From the NCBI RefSeq assembly GCF_026626705.1, contig NZ_JAPNKC010000001.1, positions 9,814,001-9,878,000 of the forward strand: a stretch of 64,000 nucleotides of DNA, given 5' to 3'. The DNA comes from Pyxidicoccus sp. MSG2 (lineage in GTDB: Bacteria > Myxococcota > Myxococcia > Myxococcales > Myxococcaceae). Every line of letters begins with the position of its first letter. Within the stretch, counting starts at the first letter, position 1. Position numbers and translations under genes: made by a program. Below the pieces are notes generated by a model. That model did not search any database. It worked only from the letters and a program-made list of their open reading frames with translations, and had not been told where the DNA came from. Positions 1 to 21,594 of this stretch are shown here, in pieces.

Positions 1-114
1 TGCCGCCTGGTGGGCATGGACGTGGTCGAGGTCCTTCCCGCGCTGGACCAGTCCGACGTCACGTCGCTCCTCGCCGCGCAGCTGCTGCTCGAAGCCGTCG
101 CCCTCCTTCCCTGA
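1..114 (+). CDS. C-terminal end of a ureohydrolase (arginase/agmatinase family), partial
   Basis: Only the last 37 codons are in the window, so the start and catalytic centre are not visible. The frame reads in from base 1 and ends in GMDVVEVLPALDQSDVTSLL and a helix rich in Ala and Leu. This matches the end of arginase, agmatinase and formimidoylglutamase proteins, where a GxDxVEVxPxxD segment precedes a final TxxLAAxLxxE helix. Such enzymes release urea or a related product from guanidino compounds in the cytoplasm using two Mn ions. The next gene starts 18 bases later on the same strand, so the two are probably co-transcribed. The substrate cannot be told from this fragment. If it belongs to the lipopeptide locus it could supply an ornithine-like precursor, which is inference. 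Confidence 0.6.
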   Translation, partial: CRLVGMDVVEVLPALDQSDVTSLLAAQLLLEAVALLP

Positions 115-132
115 GCCCGGAGTCTCCTCCGC

Positions 133-1257
133 ATGTCTTCCGCCGCCGTCCACGCCCACCACCCCGCCTGGCGCTGCCCCAACTGCAAGGGAGCCCTCTC
201 GGGTGAGGAAGCTGCCTTCACCTGCGATGGCTGCGGGGACCGCTTCCCCCGCCTGGGCACGGTGCCCGTGCTCGTCCCGGACCCGGGGGCGTACATCGCT
301 CGCAACGCGGTGGCGCTCGCGCGCTACGTCGGGGGACTGCAGATGCTCCTGGCGCGCGGGGAGCAGCTCGAGCAGGAGCAGCCCTTCCGCAAGAGCGCCA
401 TGGAGCAGGCTCGGCGCGCGCTGACGGCGGACCTGGAGCTGGCGAGCGAGCAGCTCTTCGGGCTGGCCGCGTATGCGGACACCGCGTCGCTCATCCGGCT
501 CGCGGCGGATCCCCCGCCCCAGGCTCCGGGCCTTCCGTTCGGCGAGTCGTGGGGCCCGGCGATGACGGGCTTCCTCCGCGCGGACTGGGGCGGAACCCCG
601 GACGGTGAGAAGCAGATTGCCGCCATTCGTGGCGAGCTGGTGCGCTCCGTGGAGAAGCATGCCCGCCGTCGGGGCACCGCCGCGCTGCTGGGCGCCGGCA
701 CGGGCCGCTTCGTGCACGAGCTGTCCGGCCACTTCGAGGCCACGTTCGGTGTCGACCTCTGCCTGGCCTACGTGGACTGGTACCACCGGCTCCTCCGGGG
801 CCCGCTGCACCTGTGGGAGCTGAACTACCCGCAGCTCGGAGGCGACACCGTCGCCACGCCCATCGAGGCGAAGCTGACGCAGGAGGCCGCGGCCCGGATG
901 GACGCGCGGAGCCTGGCGGTGGCGGATGCGCTGCACCTGCCCGTGGCGGACGGCTCGCTCTCGGCGGCCATCTCGGTCCACTTCACGGACTGCGTGCCGG
1001 CCCGCGCGCTGCTGGAAGAGCTGCGCCGCGTGCTGGAGCCGGACGGACTCTTCGTGAGCTACGGGCCGCTCCTGTACCGGGGCGTCGAGGACCCCGCGGA
1101 CTGGCTCACCCCCTCGGAGTGGAAGCACCTCTTCGCCGAGGCGCGGATGGAGCTGCTCGAGGAGCGATGGCTGGACCTGCCGTACTGGCAGGGCATGGAG
1201 CGGGCCATCCAGACGACGCACCGGGTGTGGAGCTTCACGCTCCGGAAGCTGCCCTGA
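133..1257 (+). CDS. Class I SAM-dependent methyltransferase with N-terminal zinc ribbon
   Basis: The 374-residue protein opens with a Trm112-like zinc ribbon: CPNC near residues 15-18 and CDGC near 31-34, then a short beta segment ending VPVLVPDP. A helical middle part follows. The methyltransferase domain starts around residue 180 with the SAM-binding glycine motif LLGAGTGRF. Further on come an acidic motif II region (ADALHLPVADGS), and a motif III strand with EELRRVLEPDGLFVSYGPL. It is presumably cytoplasmic and transfers a methyl group from SAM; the acceptor is unknown. It lies 57 bases upstream of the NRPS on the same strand, so it may tailor that product, but a housekeeping role is possible. 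The ATG is preceded by CGGAG about 10 bases upstream. Confidence 0.75.
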   Translation: MSSAAVHAHHPAWRCPNCKGALSGEEAAFTCDGCGDRFPRLGTVPVLVPDPGAYIARNAVALARYVGGLQMLLARGEQLEQEQPFRKSAMEQARRALTADLELASEQLFGLAAYADTASLIRLAADPPPQAPGLPFGESWGPAMTGFLRADWGGTPDGEKQIAAIRGELVRSVEKHARRRGTAALLGAGTGRFVHELSGHFEATFGVDLCLAYVDWYHRLLRGPLHLWELNYPQLGGDTVATPIEAKLTQEAAARMDARSLAVADALHLPVADGSLSAAISVHFTDCVPARALLEELRRVLEPDGLFVSYGPLLYRGVEDPADWLTPSEWKHLFAEARMELLEERWLDLPYWQGMERAIQTTHRVWSFTLRKLP

Positions 1258-1314
1258 GCCACACCGGGGCGGACGCTCCGCTCCCAACGTGACACGACAT
1301 TCGAGAGGATTCCC

Positions 1315-12920
<11,606 letters not shown>

Positions 12921-12924
<4 letters not shown>

Positions 12925-15900
12925 GCGGGAGTGACGAAAGCACGGGGATGGAGGTCGCCGTCATCGGCATGGCGGGGCGGTTTCCCGGCGCGCCAGACAT
13001 CGCCACCTTCTGGCGGAACCTGCGCGCGGGCGTGGAGTCCATCTCGTTCTTCAGCGAGGACGACGCGCGGGCGGCCGGCGTCCCCGAGTCGCTGCTGTCG
13101 CATCCGGACTACGTGAAGGCCTTCGGTGTGCTGGAGGGCGCCGAGGACTTCGACGCGCACTTCTTCGGCTACAACCCGCGCGAGGCGGAGACGCTGGACC
13201 CGCAGCAGCGCTTGTTCCTCGAGTGCGCGTGGGAGGCGCTGGAGAACGGCGGGTATGACCCGTCTCGCTACGAGCGGCCCATCGGCGTGTTCGCCGGGGC
13301 GGGGATGAACCTCTACCTGCTCCTCCACCTCTGGAACGGTCGCGTGCCGGAGGACCCGGCGGAGGCGCACCAGCTCTCGCTCGGCAACGAGAAGGACTAC
13401 CTGGCCTCGCGCGTGGCCTACAAGCTGAACCTCCGCGGGCCCGCGCTCTCCGTCCAGACGGCGTGCTCGACGTCGCTCGTCGCCATCCACCTCGCCTGCC
13501 AGTCGCTGCTCAACGGCGAGTGCGACATGGCCCTGGCGGGAGGCGTGGGCCTGAGCCTGCCGCAGAAGTCCGGCTACCTGTTCCAGCCGGAGGGCATCCA
13601 GTCCCCGGACGGTCACTGCCGCGCGTTCGATGCGAAGGCCGCGGGCACGGTGGGTGGCAACGGCCTGGGCGTCGTGCTGCTCAAGCGCCTGCAGGACGCG
13701 CTGGACGATGGCGACTCCATCCTCGCGGTGGTGAAGGGCTCGGCCATCAACAACGATGGCTCGGGGAAGATTGGCTTCACCGCGCCGGGCGTCGAGGGAC
13801 AGGCGGAGGTGATTCGCGCCGCACTGTCGCTGGCGGAAGTCCCACCGGAGAGCGTCTCCTTCATCGAGGCGCACGGCACGGGGACGGCGCTGGGCGACCC
13901 CGTCGAGTTCAAGGCGCTCGTGCGCGCCTACGGGGCCGGTGAGCCGGGCCGGTGCGCGCTGGGCTCGCTCAAGACGAACATCGGCCACCTGGACGCGGCG
14001 GCGGGCGTGGCCGGCTTCATCAAGGCCGTGCTCGCGCTCCAGCACCGGGAGCTGCCGCCCACGCTGCACTTCGAGCAGCCGAACCCGCGCATGGACTTCG
14101 CGCGCAGCCCCTTCTATGTGAACCGCGCGCTCCAGCCGTGGACCGTGCCGGGCGTGCGCCGGGCCGCGGTCAGCTCGCTCGGCATCGGCGGGACGAACGC
14201 GCACGTGGTGCTCGAAGAGGCTCCCGCGCGGAAGCAGGGCTCGCCGCCCCGCCCGGCGGACCTGGTGGTGCTGTCCGCGCGAAGCCCGGAGGCGCTGGAG
14301 GTCGCGACCGAGCGGCTCGCCGCGCATCTGGAGGCCCACCCGGAGGTGCCGTTCGCGGACGTCTGTCACACGCTCCAGGCCGGCCGGCGCGCCTTTCCGT
14401 ACCGCCGCGCGGTGAGCGGCCGCAATGCCTCCGAGGTGACCGCCGCGCTGAAGGCCCGGGACACGTCGCGCGTGTGGAGCGGCCATGCGGAGGAGGAGGC
14501 GCGGCCCGTGTTCTTCCTCTTCCCGGGACAGGGCAGTCAGCACCCGGGCATGGGCCGCGCCGAGTACGACGGCGCGCCCGTCTTCCGGCGGGTGGTGGAC
14601 GAGGGCGCGGCGCTGCTGCGCCCCCACCTGCGCGGCCTGGACCTGCGCACGGTGTTGTACCCCCCGGCGGACCTGGCGGAGGGCGCGGCGCAGCGGCTCC
14701 AGGAGACGTGGCTCGCGCAGCCGGCGCTCTTCCTGGTGGAGTACGCGCTGGCCCGCCAGTGGATGGCGTGGGGCGTCCAGCCCGGGGGCATGCTGGGCCA
14801 CAGCATCGGTGAGCTCGTCGCCGCATGCGTGGCGGGCGTGTTCTCCTTCGAGGACGCGCTGGCGCTGGTGGCCGCGCGCGGGCGGCTGGTGCAGGACCTT
14901 CCCCGAGGGGCGATGCTCGCGGTGGAGCTGCCGGCGGAGCAGCTTCGCCCGCTCCTGGGGGACGCGCTGTCCCTGGCGGCCAGCAACGCCCCGGCGCTGT
15001 CCGTCGCTTCCGGAGAGGAAGAGGCCATCGCGGCGCTGGAGGCGCGGCTGGGGGAGCGCGGCGTGGGGTGCAAGCGGCTGCGCACCTCGCATGCGTTCCA
15101 CTCGACGATGATGGAGCCGGCGCTGGCGGCCTTCGCCACGCGGATGCGGCAGGTGCGGCTGAGCGCCCCCTCTCTCCCGTATGTCTCCAACGTCACCGGG
15201 ACGTGGATTTCCGACGCGGAGGCGATGGACCCGGACTACTACGTGCGGCACCTGCGTGAGAGCGTGCGCTTCTCCGAGGGGCTCGAAACGCTCCTTCGCG
15301 AGCGGCCCGTCTTGCTGGAGGTGGGGCCGGGCCGCGCGCTCGGGACGCTCGCGCGACTGCAGCCGGGCTTCGATGCGAGGCGTCCCCCCGTGGCATCGCT
15401 GCGCCGCGAGGCGGAAGCGGAGGACGCGGCGTCGCTGCTCGAGCCGCTCGGGCGCCTGTGGCTGGCCGGCGCGGTCATCGACTGGCGGGCGTACCGCGAG
15501 GGTGAGCGCCGGCACCGCGTGCCGCTGCCGGCGTATCCCTTCGAGCGCCAGCGCTGCTGGGTTGAGCGTGCGGCCTCCGCACAGGAATCTCACGCGCCCG
15601 GAGCGGCCCGCTCGCCGGACGGCCTGTACGTCCCGGCGTGGCGCGAGCTGCCGTCCCCGGCGCCTGACTCCGCCCGCGCCCGGGCGCCCATCGTCGTCTT
15701 CGCGGACGAGGACGGGCCCGGTGCGCGCGTGGTCCGGCACCTGGAGCGGCGGGGCTGCCGCGTCATCCAGGTGTCCACCGGAGCGCGCTTCGAGCAGCGG
15801 AGCGAGTCCGCGTACCAGCTCCGCCGCGACAGCGCGGAGGACCACCGAGCCCTCTGGGACGCCCTGTCCGGCCTGGAGCCCGGCACGGTGGTCCACGCCT

Positions 15901-17312
15901 GGGGCGTGGGCGGCGAGCGGAGTGCCCCCGCCTTCGCCAGCCTCGTCCACCTGGCGCGGGCCCCTCGCGGCCGGGCCCTGCACGTGGACGTGCTGACGGA
16001 GCGGCTCCATGCCGTCACGTCCGAGGAGCCGCTGGAGCCGGCCCGGGCCACGGCGCTCGGGCTGGCGCGCGTCCTCCCGCTGGAGCACTCGGGCGTGAGC
16101 TGCCGCACCCTCGACGTGACGCTCGAGGCGTGGCGCGGTGCGAGGGCGGACGCGACGGCGGCCCGGGTGGCGGCGGAAATCCTCGCCGTCCCCGAGCACC
16201 GGGCCGTCGCGCTCCGAGGCGCGCAGCGCTGGGTGGAGGACTTCGCCGCCTTCCGTCCCGAGACGGACGCGCCGCCGGAGGGAAGCGCCAGCGTGGTGGT
16301 GGGGCCGCTGTCCGGGCCGCTGCACGCCTTCGCGGAGGCGCTCGCGGGGCTGCCCGGCGCGCGCCTCGTGGTGGCGGGGCCTGCGGAGCCGGAGGCGGTC
16401 CGCGCCCTGGAGGTAGCGGGCGCGACAGTCTTCCGGGTGGAGGTGTCCCCCACCGCCGAGGGCGTGCGGACCGCCCTTCGCGCGGCGAGGGAGCGCTTCG
16501 GTCCGGTCGACGGGCTGGTGCTGGACCCGCTGGCGTACGCGTCGCCGGAGCCGTGTGCGCTGGAGACCCTGGCCACGCGGCCGGAAGGCTCGCGGGCGCT
16601 GGAGCGGCTCTCCTTTCTGCGCGAGCTGGAGGCGGTGGTGCGGGACGAGGCGCCGCGCCGCTGCTGGCTCCAGTCGTCGCTCGCGACGGCGGTGGGGGCG
16701 CTGGGGCAGGCCTCGCCCGTCGCCGAGGCCGCCTTCGCCGAGGCGCTCGCCCATGAGGGCAGCCGTCACGGTGACACGGCCTGGACGGTGGTGGCCTGGG
16801 ACTTGTGGGAGGAGGCGGGGGATGCGCCGCGCCGGGCCTCGGGCGTCCGGCCGCTGACCCATGTGGAAGGCGTGCGTGCCTCGCGACGCATCCTGGCGGG
16901 CGGAGCTCCCTCCCGGGTGCTCGTGGCCACCGAGCCTCCACTGAAGCGCCTGCGCCTGCGGCGGCCCGAGGCGGCGGGGGAGTCTGCCCGCCATGCGCGT
17001 CCTCGGCTCCAGACGCCCTACAAGGCGGCGGAGAACGAGACCGAGCAGCACATCATCGAGCTCTGGCAGGAGCTGCTGGGCGTCGAGCGCATCGGCGTGG
17101 ACGACGACTTCTTCGAGCTCGGCGGCCACTCGCTGCTCGCCACGCGAATCGCCGCGCGGCTCAAGGCCCTGTTCGGAGTCGAGGTGCCGTTGCGCAGGCT
17201 CTACGATGCGCCTACCGCCGCCCGGCTCGCGCTCGTCGTCGAGGAGCTCATCCTCGACGAGCTGGAGCGGGAGAACGCAAACCCACGAGAAGTCGAGGTT
17301 CGAGACACATGA
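12921..17312 (+). CDS. Type I polyketide synthase module KS-AT-(degenerate KR)-carrier protein
   Basis: The 1463-residue protein starts at GTG, overlapping the NRPS stop by four bases (GTGA). The ketosynthase (about 11-430) keeps Cys182 in TACSTSL, His318 in EAHGTGT and His356 in NIGHLDAAAG. The acyltransferase (about 510-830) has Ser628 in GHSIGE and HAFH at 724-727, the pattern for malonyl-CoA. Residues about 885-1330 align with a ketoreductase but look dead. The GGxGxxG site is replaced by VGPLSGPLH. In the QSSLATAVGALGQASP segment the usual catalytic Tyr position is Pro, and the following Asn position is Glu. A carrier domain with Ser1404 (GGHS) ends the protein. It adds one malonate unit to the NRPS chain; the keto group must stay unreduced or be reduced in trans. 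No thioesterase, reductase or cyclase domain follows. Confidence 0.93.
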
Positions 17313-18073
17313 AGCTGAACGAGCTGAGGTGCCTGGTGACGGGGGCGGCCAGCGGGCTGGGGCGCGCCATTGCCCTGGGGCTGTGCCGCGAGGGCGCGCG
17401 GGTGGCCGCTCTGGACATGAACGAGGCGGGGCTGGCCGTGCTCCAGGACGAGGCGCGCGGGCTGCCGGGCCCGCTGCTCACCCTCCGGGCGGACGTGACG
17501 CGCGAGGAGGAGGTCGTCGGCGCGGTGAAGCGCGCGAGCGAGGAGTTCGGCTCCCTCAACGGCCTGGTGAACAACGCGGGCATCTACCGCGACGGCGTGC
17601 TGGTGAAGGTGGACCGCAATGGCCGGGTGCTGAAGATGCCGCGGGCCCAGTGGCAGGTGGTCATCGACACGGACCTCACCGGGCCCTATCTGCTGGCCCG
17701 CGAGGTGGCGGCCCAGATGATTGAGAAGAAGGTGCAGCCGGGCATCATCATCAACGTTTCGTCCATCTCCCGCGCGGGCGTGCCGGGGCAGTCGAACTAC
17801 TCGGCCGCGAAGGCCGGCGTCGTCGCGGACGCGCGCGTATGGGCGGAGGAGCTCGCCCCGTACGGCATCCGCGCGGCCGCCATTGCCCCGGGCTTCTTCA
17901 AGACGCCCATCCTCGAGGCGATGAAGCCCGAGACGATGGAGCAATGGCTGGCGAAGATTCCGATGAAGCGCCTGGGCGAGCCCGAAGAAGTCTTCTCGGC
18001 CGTGCGCTTCATCGTCGAGTGCGAGTACTTCAACGGAAGCTGCCTGGAGCTGGACGGCGGGCTGCGCGCATGA
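17309..18073 (+). CDS. Short-chain dehydrogenase/reductase, FabG-like
   Basis: This is a 254-residue Rossmann enzyme. TGAASGLG near residues 10-17 binds the nicotinamide cofactor, VNNAG near 88 is the structural motif, and SNYSAAKAG gives the catalytic Tyr and Lys. The ATG overlaps the PKS stop as ATGA, so translation is coupled. Context suggests it acts on the polyketide or peptide intermediate. Because the PKS ketoreductase is degenerate, trans reduction of the beta-keto group is a reasonable but unproven role. An oxidation of a Thr-derived alcohol would be an alternative. Confidence 0.85.
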   Translation: MKLNELRCLVTGAASGLGRAIALGLCREGARVAALDMNEAGLAVLQDEARGLPGPLLTLRADVTREEEVVGAVKRASEEFGSLNGLVNNAGIYRDGVLVKVDRNGRVLKMPRAQWQVVIDTDLTGPYLLAREVAAQMIEKKVQPGIIINVSSISRAGVPGQSNYSAAKAGVVADARVWAEELAPYGIRAAAIAPGFFKTPILEAMKPETMEQWLAKIPMKRLGEPEEVFSAVRFIVECEYFNGSCLELDGGLRA

Positions 18074-18963
18074 GCGGCGAGGCCCTGCTCGCGGACGTCG
18101 TCCTGCTGGGCGCCAACGGTGCGTTCGGTCGGACGCTGGCGCGGCTCCTCCAGTCCGAGGGCCTGCGGGTGACGGGAGTGGACCTGGCCCCGGAGGCGGC
18201 CGAGCCGGCCTCTCTGACGAGCTACCTCTCCGGAGACGCGACGGCGCCGTCCGCCGCGGTGCTCGGCGCGCTCGCCGGGGCCGGCGTGGTGCTGGCCAGC
18301 CTCCACGAGGACGTGGCGCTCCGTGCGCTTGGCGCCGTGCTGCCCCCGCTGCGGCCCGGGGCGCTGTTCGTGGACACGCTCTCCATCAAGAGCGGGATTG
18401 CCGCGCGGGTGGCCGCCGCGAGGGGAGACGTCGAGCACCTGGGCCTCAACCCGCTGTTCGGTCCCTCCGTGGGCTTCGCCGGGCAGAACGTGGCGGCGGT
18501 GTCCTCGCGCCGCGGCCCCCGGACCGAGGCCTTCCTGGCGCTGGTGGAGAAGTGGGGCTCGCGCGTCACCGTCCTCTCACCCGAGGGCCATGACCGCGCC
18601 ATGGCCGCCATCCAGGTGGCCACGCACGCGGCGCTCGTGTCGTTCGGCGCGGCGCTGCACGGACTGGGCTTCCAGGTGGACGAGCTGCGCCACGTCACCA
18701 CGCCGCCGCACCGGTTGATGCTGGCGGCACTGGCGCGGCTGGCCACGGGCAACCCGGAGGTCTACTGGGAAATCCAGCACTCCAACCCGTTCGCCGCCGA
18801 GGCGCGGCAGGCGCTCCAGGACGGCGTCGGGCGAGTGGTGGACGTCACCGGCAGCGGCGACGCGGAGGCCTGGCGGGGCCTGCTCGGGGATTGCCGGCAG
18901 GCCCTGGGAGGCCAGGCGGAAGCGTTCGCCGCGCTGTGCGCCGAACTCTTCCGCAAGGTGTGA
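18070..18963 (+). CDS. TyrA-like prephenate dehydrogenase family protein
   Basis: The 297-residue protein starts at the ATG that overlaps the upstream SDR stop (ATGA). The N-terminal Rossmann fold has LGANGAFGRTLARLL. It is followed by FVDTLSIKSG and LNPLFGP segments, which correspond to the TyrA regions VDvxSvK and HPmFGP, although His is replaced by Asn in LNPLFGP. A helical dimerisation domain runs from about residue 170. Prephenate dehydrogenases make 4-hydroxyphenylpyruvate from prephenate. No aromatic-specific adenylation domain is visible in the adjacent NRPS, so here it may act on another substrate. It is the last gene of the plus-strand operon and ends 13 bases from the convergent oxidoreductase. 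Confidence 0.7.
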   Translation: MSGEALLADVVLLGANGAFGRTLARLLQSEGLRVTGVDLAPEAAEPASLTSYLSGDATAPSAAVLGALAGAGVVLASLHEDVALRALGAVLPPLRPGALFVDTLSIKSGIAARVAAARGDVEHLGLNPLFGPSVGFAGQNVAAVSSRRGPRTEAFLALVEKWGSRVTVLSPEGHDRAMAAIQVATHAALVSFGAALHGLGFQVDELRHVTTPPHRLMLAALARLATGNPEVYWEIQHSNPFAAEARQALQDGVGRVVDVTGSGDAEAWRGLLGDCRQALGGQAEAFAALCAELFRKV

Positions 18964-18976
18964 GCCTTCCGGGCGC

Positions 18977-20437
18977 TCAGGCCCGGGTCAGCTCGCGCAG
19001 GTAGTTGCGGAAGAAGGGCACCCACTTCTCCCGGTCGTTGTCGATCATCGGCAGGAACTCGGGCGGCATGATGTGGTCCGACTCGAGCGCGTCGTAGATG
19101 CTGTTGGCGACGTTCCGGTACATCCGCGAGAAGGTTCGGTGCCAGCCGACGCGCGGAATGTTCATGCCGTGCTCGTAGCCCACTGCGGCGTAGTGCAGGA
19201 CGGCATCCTCCACCGCCTCCTCGCGGGTGCGCAGCGCCAGCGGCCGGCGCTCCGGCTTGAAGAGCTTGAAGAGGACCTCGTGCTGGGCCGGCTTGCCGAA
19301 CATGCGCCGGGCCAGGTCCTGGGCGAGCAACGGCGACAGGTGCAGCCCGTCCCGGTAGGTGCCGGTGAGGATCCACAGGCCGGGAATGGACGTGTCACCG
19401 ACGATGGGGCAGCCGTCGATGGGCACGGGGCGGTTGCCCGCGTTCATCGTGACGATCTGCGCCGAGTGGTATGCGTAGGCGCGGTTGAGCTGGTCCAGCG
19501 CGCACTCGAGCAGGAAGAGCACGTTGTTGGCCACGGGCTTCTCGAAGGGCCGCGGGACGACGTGGTTCGTCGCGCCCACGTAGACGCGCTTGTCCCCGCG
19601 GTGGACGGCGTGCAGGCCGCACGCGAAGGCGCGGTTGGGCGTGCGGATGACGCCCGCCGGGGCGGCCACCTCGCTCTCCAGCACGATGGAGCAGCCACCA
19701 CCGGGGAACACGCGAGGGATGCGGCGCGCCAGGTCGGGGTGCTGGTCCAGCACGGTCTGCGTGTCCACGCCGGCCGCCAGGAGCACCTTGTCGGCGGACA
19801 GCGTCTCGCCGCTGGCCGTCACCACGCCGGCCAGCTTGCTCCCTTCCAGCCTCAGGGAGACGACGGAGTCATCGACCAGGGTGATGCGCTCGCTGCGGCG
19901 GGCGCTGGCGGTATACGCGTTGAGCAGCGCGCCGGAGTCCACGGTGCCCTCGCCCGGGATGAAGAGGGCGCGCAGGGGGCGGCAGTCGTCCGCCGGGTCC
20001 AGGCCCGGAACCTTCCCCGGGTCGATCTCCTCGAAGGGCTCCTCGTACTTCGCGAGCGTCCGGCGGATCGCGTCGTAGTTCGCGTCCTCGATGGTGCCGG
20101 ACATGTTGTTGTTGATGACGTACGTCCCGTTGCGGATGGTGACGTGGTCCTCCTTCGCGAGGCCGGCGTTCAGCCCCTCCACCCACTCGGGCCACAGCCG
20201 GGTGGCACGGTAGGCCAGGTCCACCTTGGTGCGGCCAATCTCCGTCTTCAGCAGCGTCGTGGTGATTTCCCCGAAGCAGCCCAGCATGGCGCCCGCGGCG
20301 ACGGTCGCCGCGCGGGGGCGCGCGGCGGGTCCCACGATGGCGACGCGGATGCCGGGCTCCTGGAGCGTCAGCGCCCGCGCCGTCGCGTTCGCCAGCACGC
20401 CATTGCCCACCACGATCACGTCGAATGAACGGCTCAT
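18977..20437 (-). CDS. FAD-dependent amine/D-amino-acid oxidase-like oxidoreductase
   Basis: The 486-residue protein begins with SFDVIVVGNGVLANATARAL, a dinucleotide-binding GxGxxxxA fold of the DAO family. Later segments such as LLAAGVDTQT and the C-terminal VPIDGCPIVGDTSIPGLWIL followed by GLHLSPLLAQDLARRM match the FAD-closing end of glycine and D-amino-acid oxidases. No signal peptide is seen, so it is likely cytoplasmic. The ATG at 20437 is preferred over the GTG just before it because the AGGAGA ribosome site is then five to six bases away. It is probably a tailoring oxidase of the lipopeptide locus; the substrate is unknown. It has about 80 extra C-terminal residues beyond the usual fold. 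Confidence 0.8.
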   Translation of the reverse strand: MSRSFDVIVVGNGVLANATARALTLQEPGIRVAIVGPAARPRAATVAAGAMLGCFGEITTTLLKTEIGRTKVDLAYRATRLWPEWVEGLNAGLAKEDHVTIRNGTYVINNNMSGTIEDANYDAIRRTLAKYEEPFEEIDPGKVPGLDPADDCRPLRALFIPGEGTVDSGALLNAYTASARRSERITLVDDSVVSLRLEGSKLAGVVTASGETLSADKVLLAAGVDTQTVLDQHPDLARRIPRVFPGGGCSIVLESEVAAPAGVIRTPNRAFACGLHAVHRGDKRVYVGATNHVVPRPFEKPVANNVLFLLECALDQLNRAYAYHSAQIVTMNAGNRPVPIDGCPIVGDTSIPGLWILTGTYRDGLHLSPLLAQDLARRMFGKPAQHEVLFKLFKPERRPLALRTREEAVEDAVLHYAAVGYEHGMNIPRVGWHRTFSRMYRNVANSIYDALESDHIMPPEFLPMIDNDREKWVPFFRNYLRELTRA

Positions 20438-20544
20438 CACTTCTCCTGGAAGACGCAGCGGTTACGAGGATGTGGGCCCGTGCTAGCACAGCGGGTGCGC
20501 GGGGGCCCAGGCCGGAGGCCGCCGCGCCGCAACTGCCTGCCCGG

Positions 20545-21594
20545 CTAGCGGGCGCGGCGCAGCAGGAAGCCCACCACCAGCCCGGTGGAGTCCACGCGGC
20601 GGTCGATGGGCTGCTTCACCACCACCTCGAGGCCGCACCGCGCGAAGAGGGACTCCCAGAAGGCGTTGGGCTCCAGCCGCTGCGAGGTGAACGGGTGCAG
20701 CAGGTAGTACGGGTTGTAGAAGGCCAGGCCCAGCCCGTGGTGCATCAGCGTGGCGTCATCCAGGCGGTAGTCGACCTCCAGTGCGAGCAGGTGCATGTCC
20801 GGGAAGCGCTCGAACGCATCGCGCAGGAACTGCTCCACCGCCGCGTCGCCACCCTGGCCGAGAATCTCCTGGAGGACGAACGCCACGACGCCGAAGTCCG
20901 CGGGGAAGGACACCGGCGTCTTGACGAACTCCTGCGCGGGGGCACACGTGATCTGGACGCGCTCCCGCAGGCCATGCTTGCGCAGGTTCTCCTCGGCCAC
21001 GTCACACCCACCCCGGGAGGGCTCCACGCCCCAGCCGCGGGCCTCGGGGAAGCTCTTGCACAGTTCCACGAGGTACTGGCCGCTGCCACAGCCCAGGTCG
21101 AGCACGTGACGCACGGTGCCCAGGTGGCGGCGCGCCATCGCGGAGGCCAGGGGGATGGTGTCCGTGGTGCTGATTTCATTGGCGCCGACGCCCACCTTCT
21201 TGCCGTCCCGCGAGGCGGGGGAGGCCCCCACCTTCAGCGCCTCGCCGAGCTGCATGAAGGTGCCCGCGTAGCCGCCGATGAACATGGTGTACCAGCCGCG
21301 GAACGCGTGGAGCTCGCGCGCCTTCGCCGTGAGGCGGAAGTGACCCGCGTCCTCCCGGAGGATGCCCTCGTTGCGGAGGTACTTCAGGAAGGCGGCCAGT
21401 CGGACTGCGTCCATGCCGTGCGCGCCCGCCAGGGCCTCGGTGGTGGCGCCATCACCCGACTCGAGGGTGGCGTACAGGCCCGTGTCGAAGAGGTGGTAGA
21501 TGCCGACCGCGAGCACGTGCGCGCGGATGGGCTGGATGGCGTCGATGATCCGGTCCTCGGTCGGCTCGGGAGACGGGGGGCGGGGAGGGGTCAT
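20545..21594 (-). CDS. SAM-dependent methyltransferase with N-terminal dimerisation domain
   Basis: The 349-residue protein has a winged-helix-like N-terminal part (LFDTGLYATLE, LRNEGIL) as in small-molecule O- and C-methyltransferases. The SAM-binding core follows, with VLDLGCGSGQYL near residue 165. The C-terminal half has FYNPYYLLHPFTSQRLEPN, which I associate, from memory and with modest confidence, with the alpha-keto acid C-methyltransferase group (2-ketoarginine methyltransferase type). If right, it would make a beta-methylated amino-acid precursor. A plain O-methyltransferase is the alternative. Its ATG overlaps the stop of the upstream SDR gene (ATGA), so the pair is co-translated. 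Confidence 0.75.
   Translation of the reverse strand: MTPPRPPSPEPTEDRIIDAIQPIRAHVLAVGIYHLFDTGLYATLESGDGATTEALAGAHGMDAVRLAAFLKYLRNEGILREDAGHFRLTAKARELHAFRGWYTMFIGGYAGTFMQLGEALKVGASPASRDGKKVGVGANEISTTDTIPLASAMARRHLGTVRHVLDLGCGSGQYLVELCKSFPEARGWGVEPSRGGCDVAEENLRKHGLRERVQITCAPAQEFVKTPVSFPADFGVVAFVLQEILGQGGDAAVEQFLRDAFERFPDMHLLALEVDYRLDDATLMHHGLGLAFYNPYYLLHPFTSQRLEPNAFWESLFARCGLEVVVKQPIDRRVDSTGLVVGFLLRRAR

Noticed and set aside
20479..20488. GTGCTAGCAC palindrome upstream of the FAD oxidoreductase
   Set aside because: A 10-base palindrome is too short to call an operator without a second copy.
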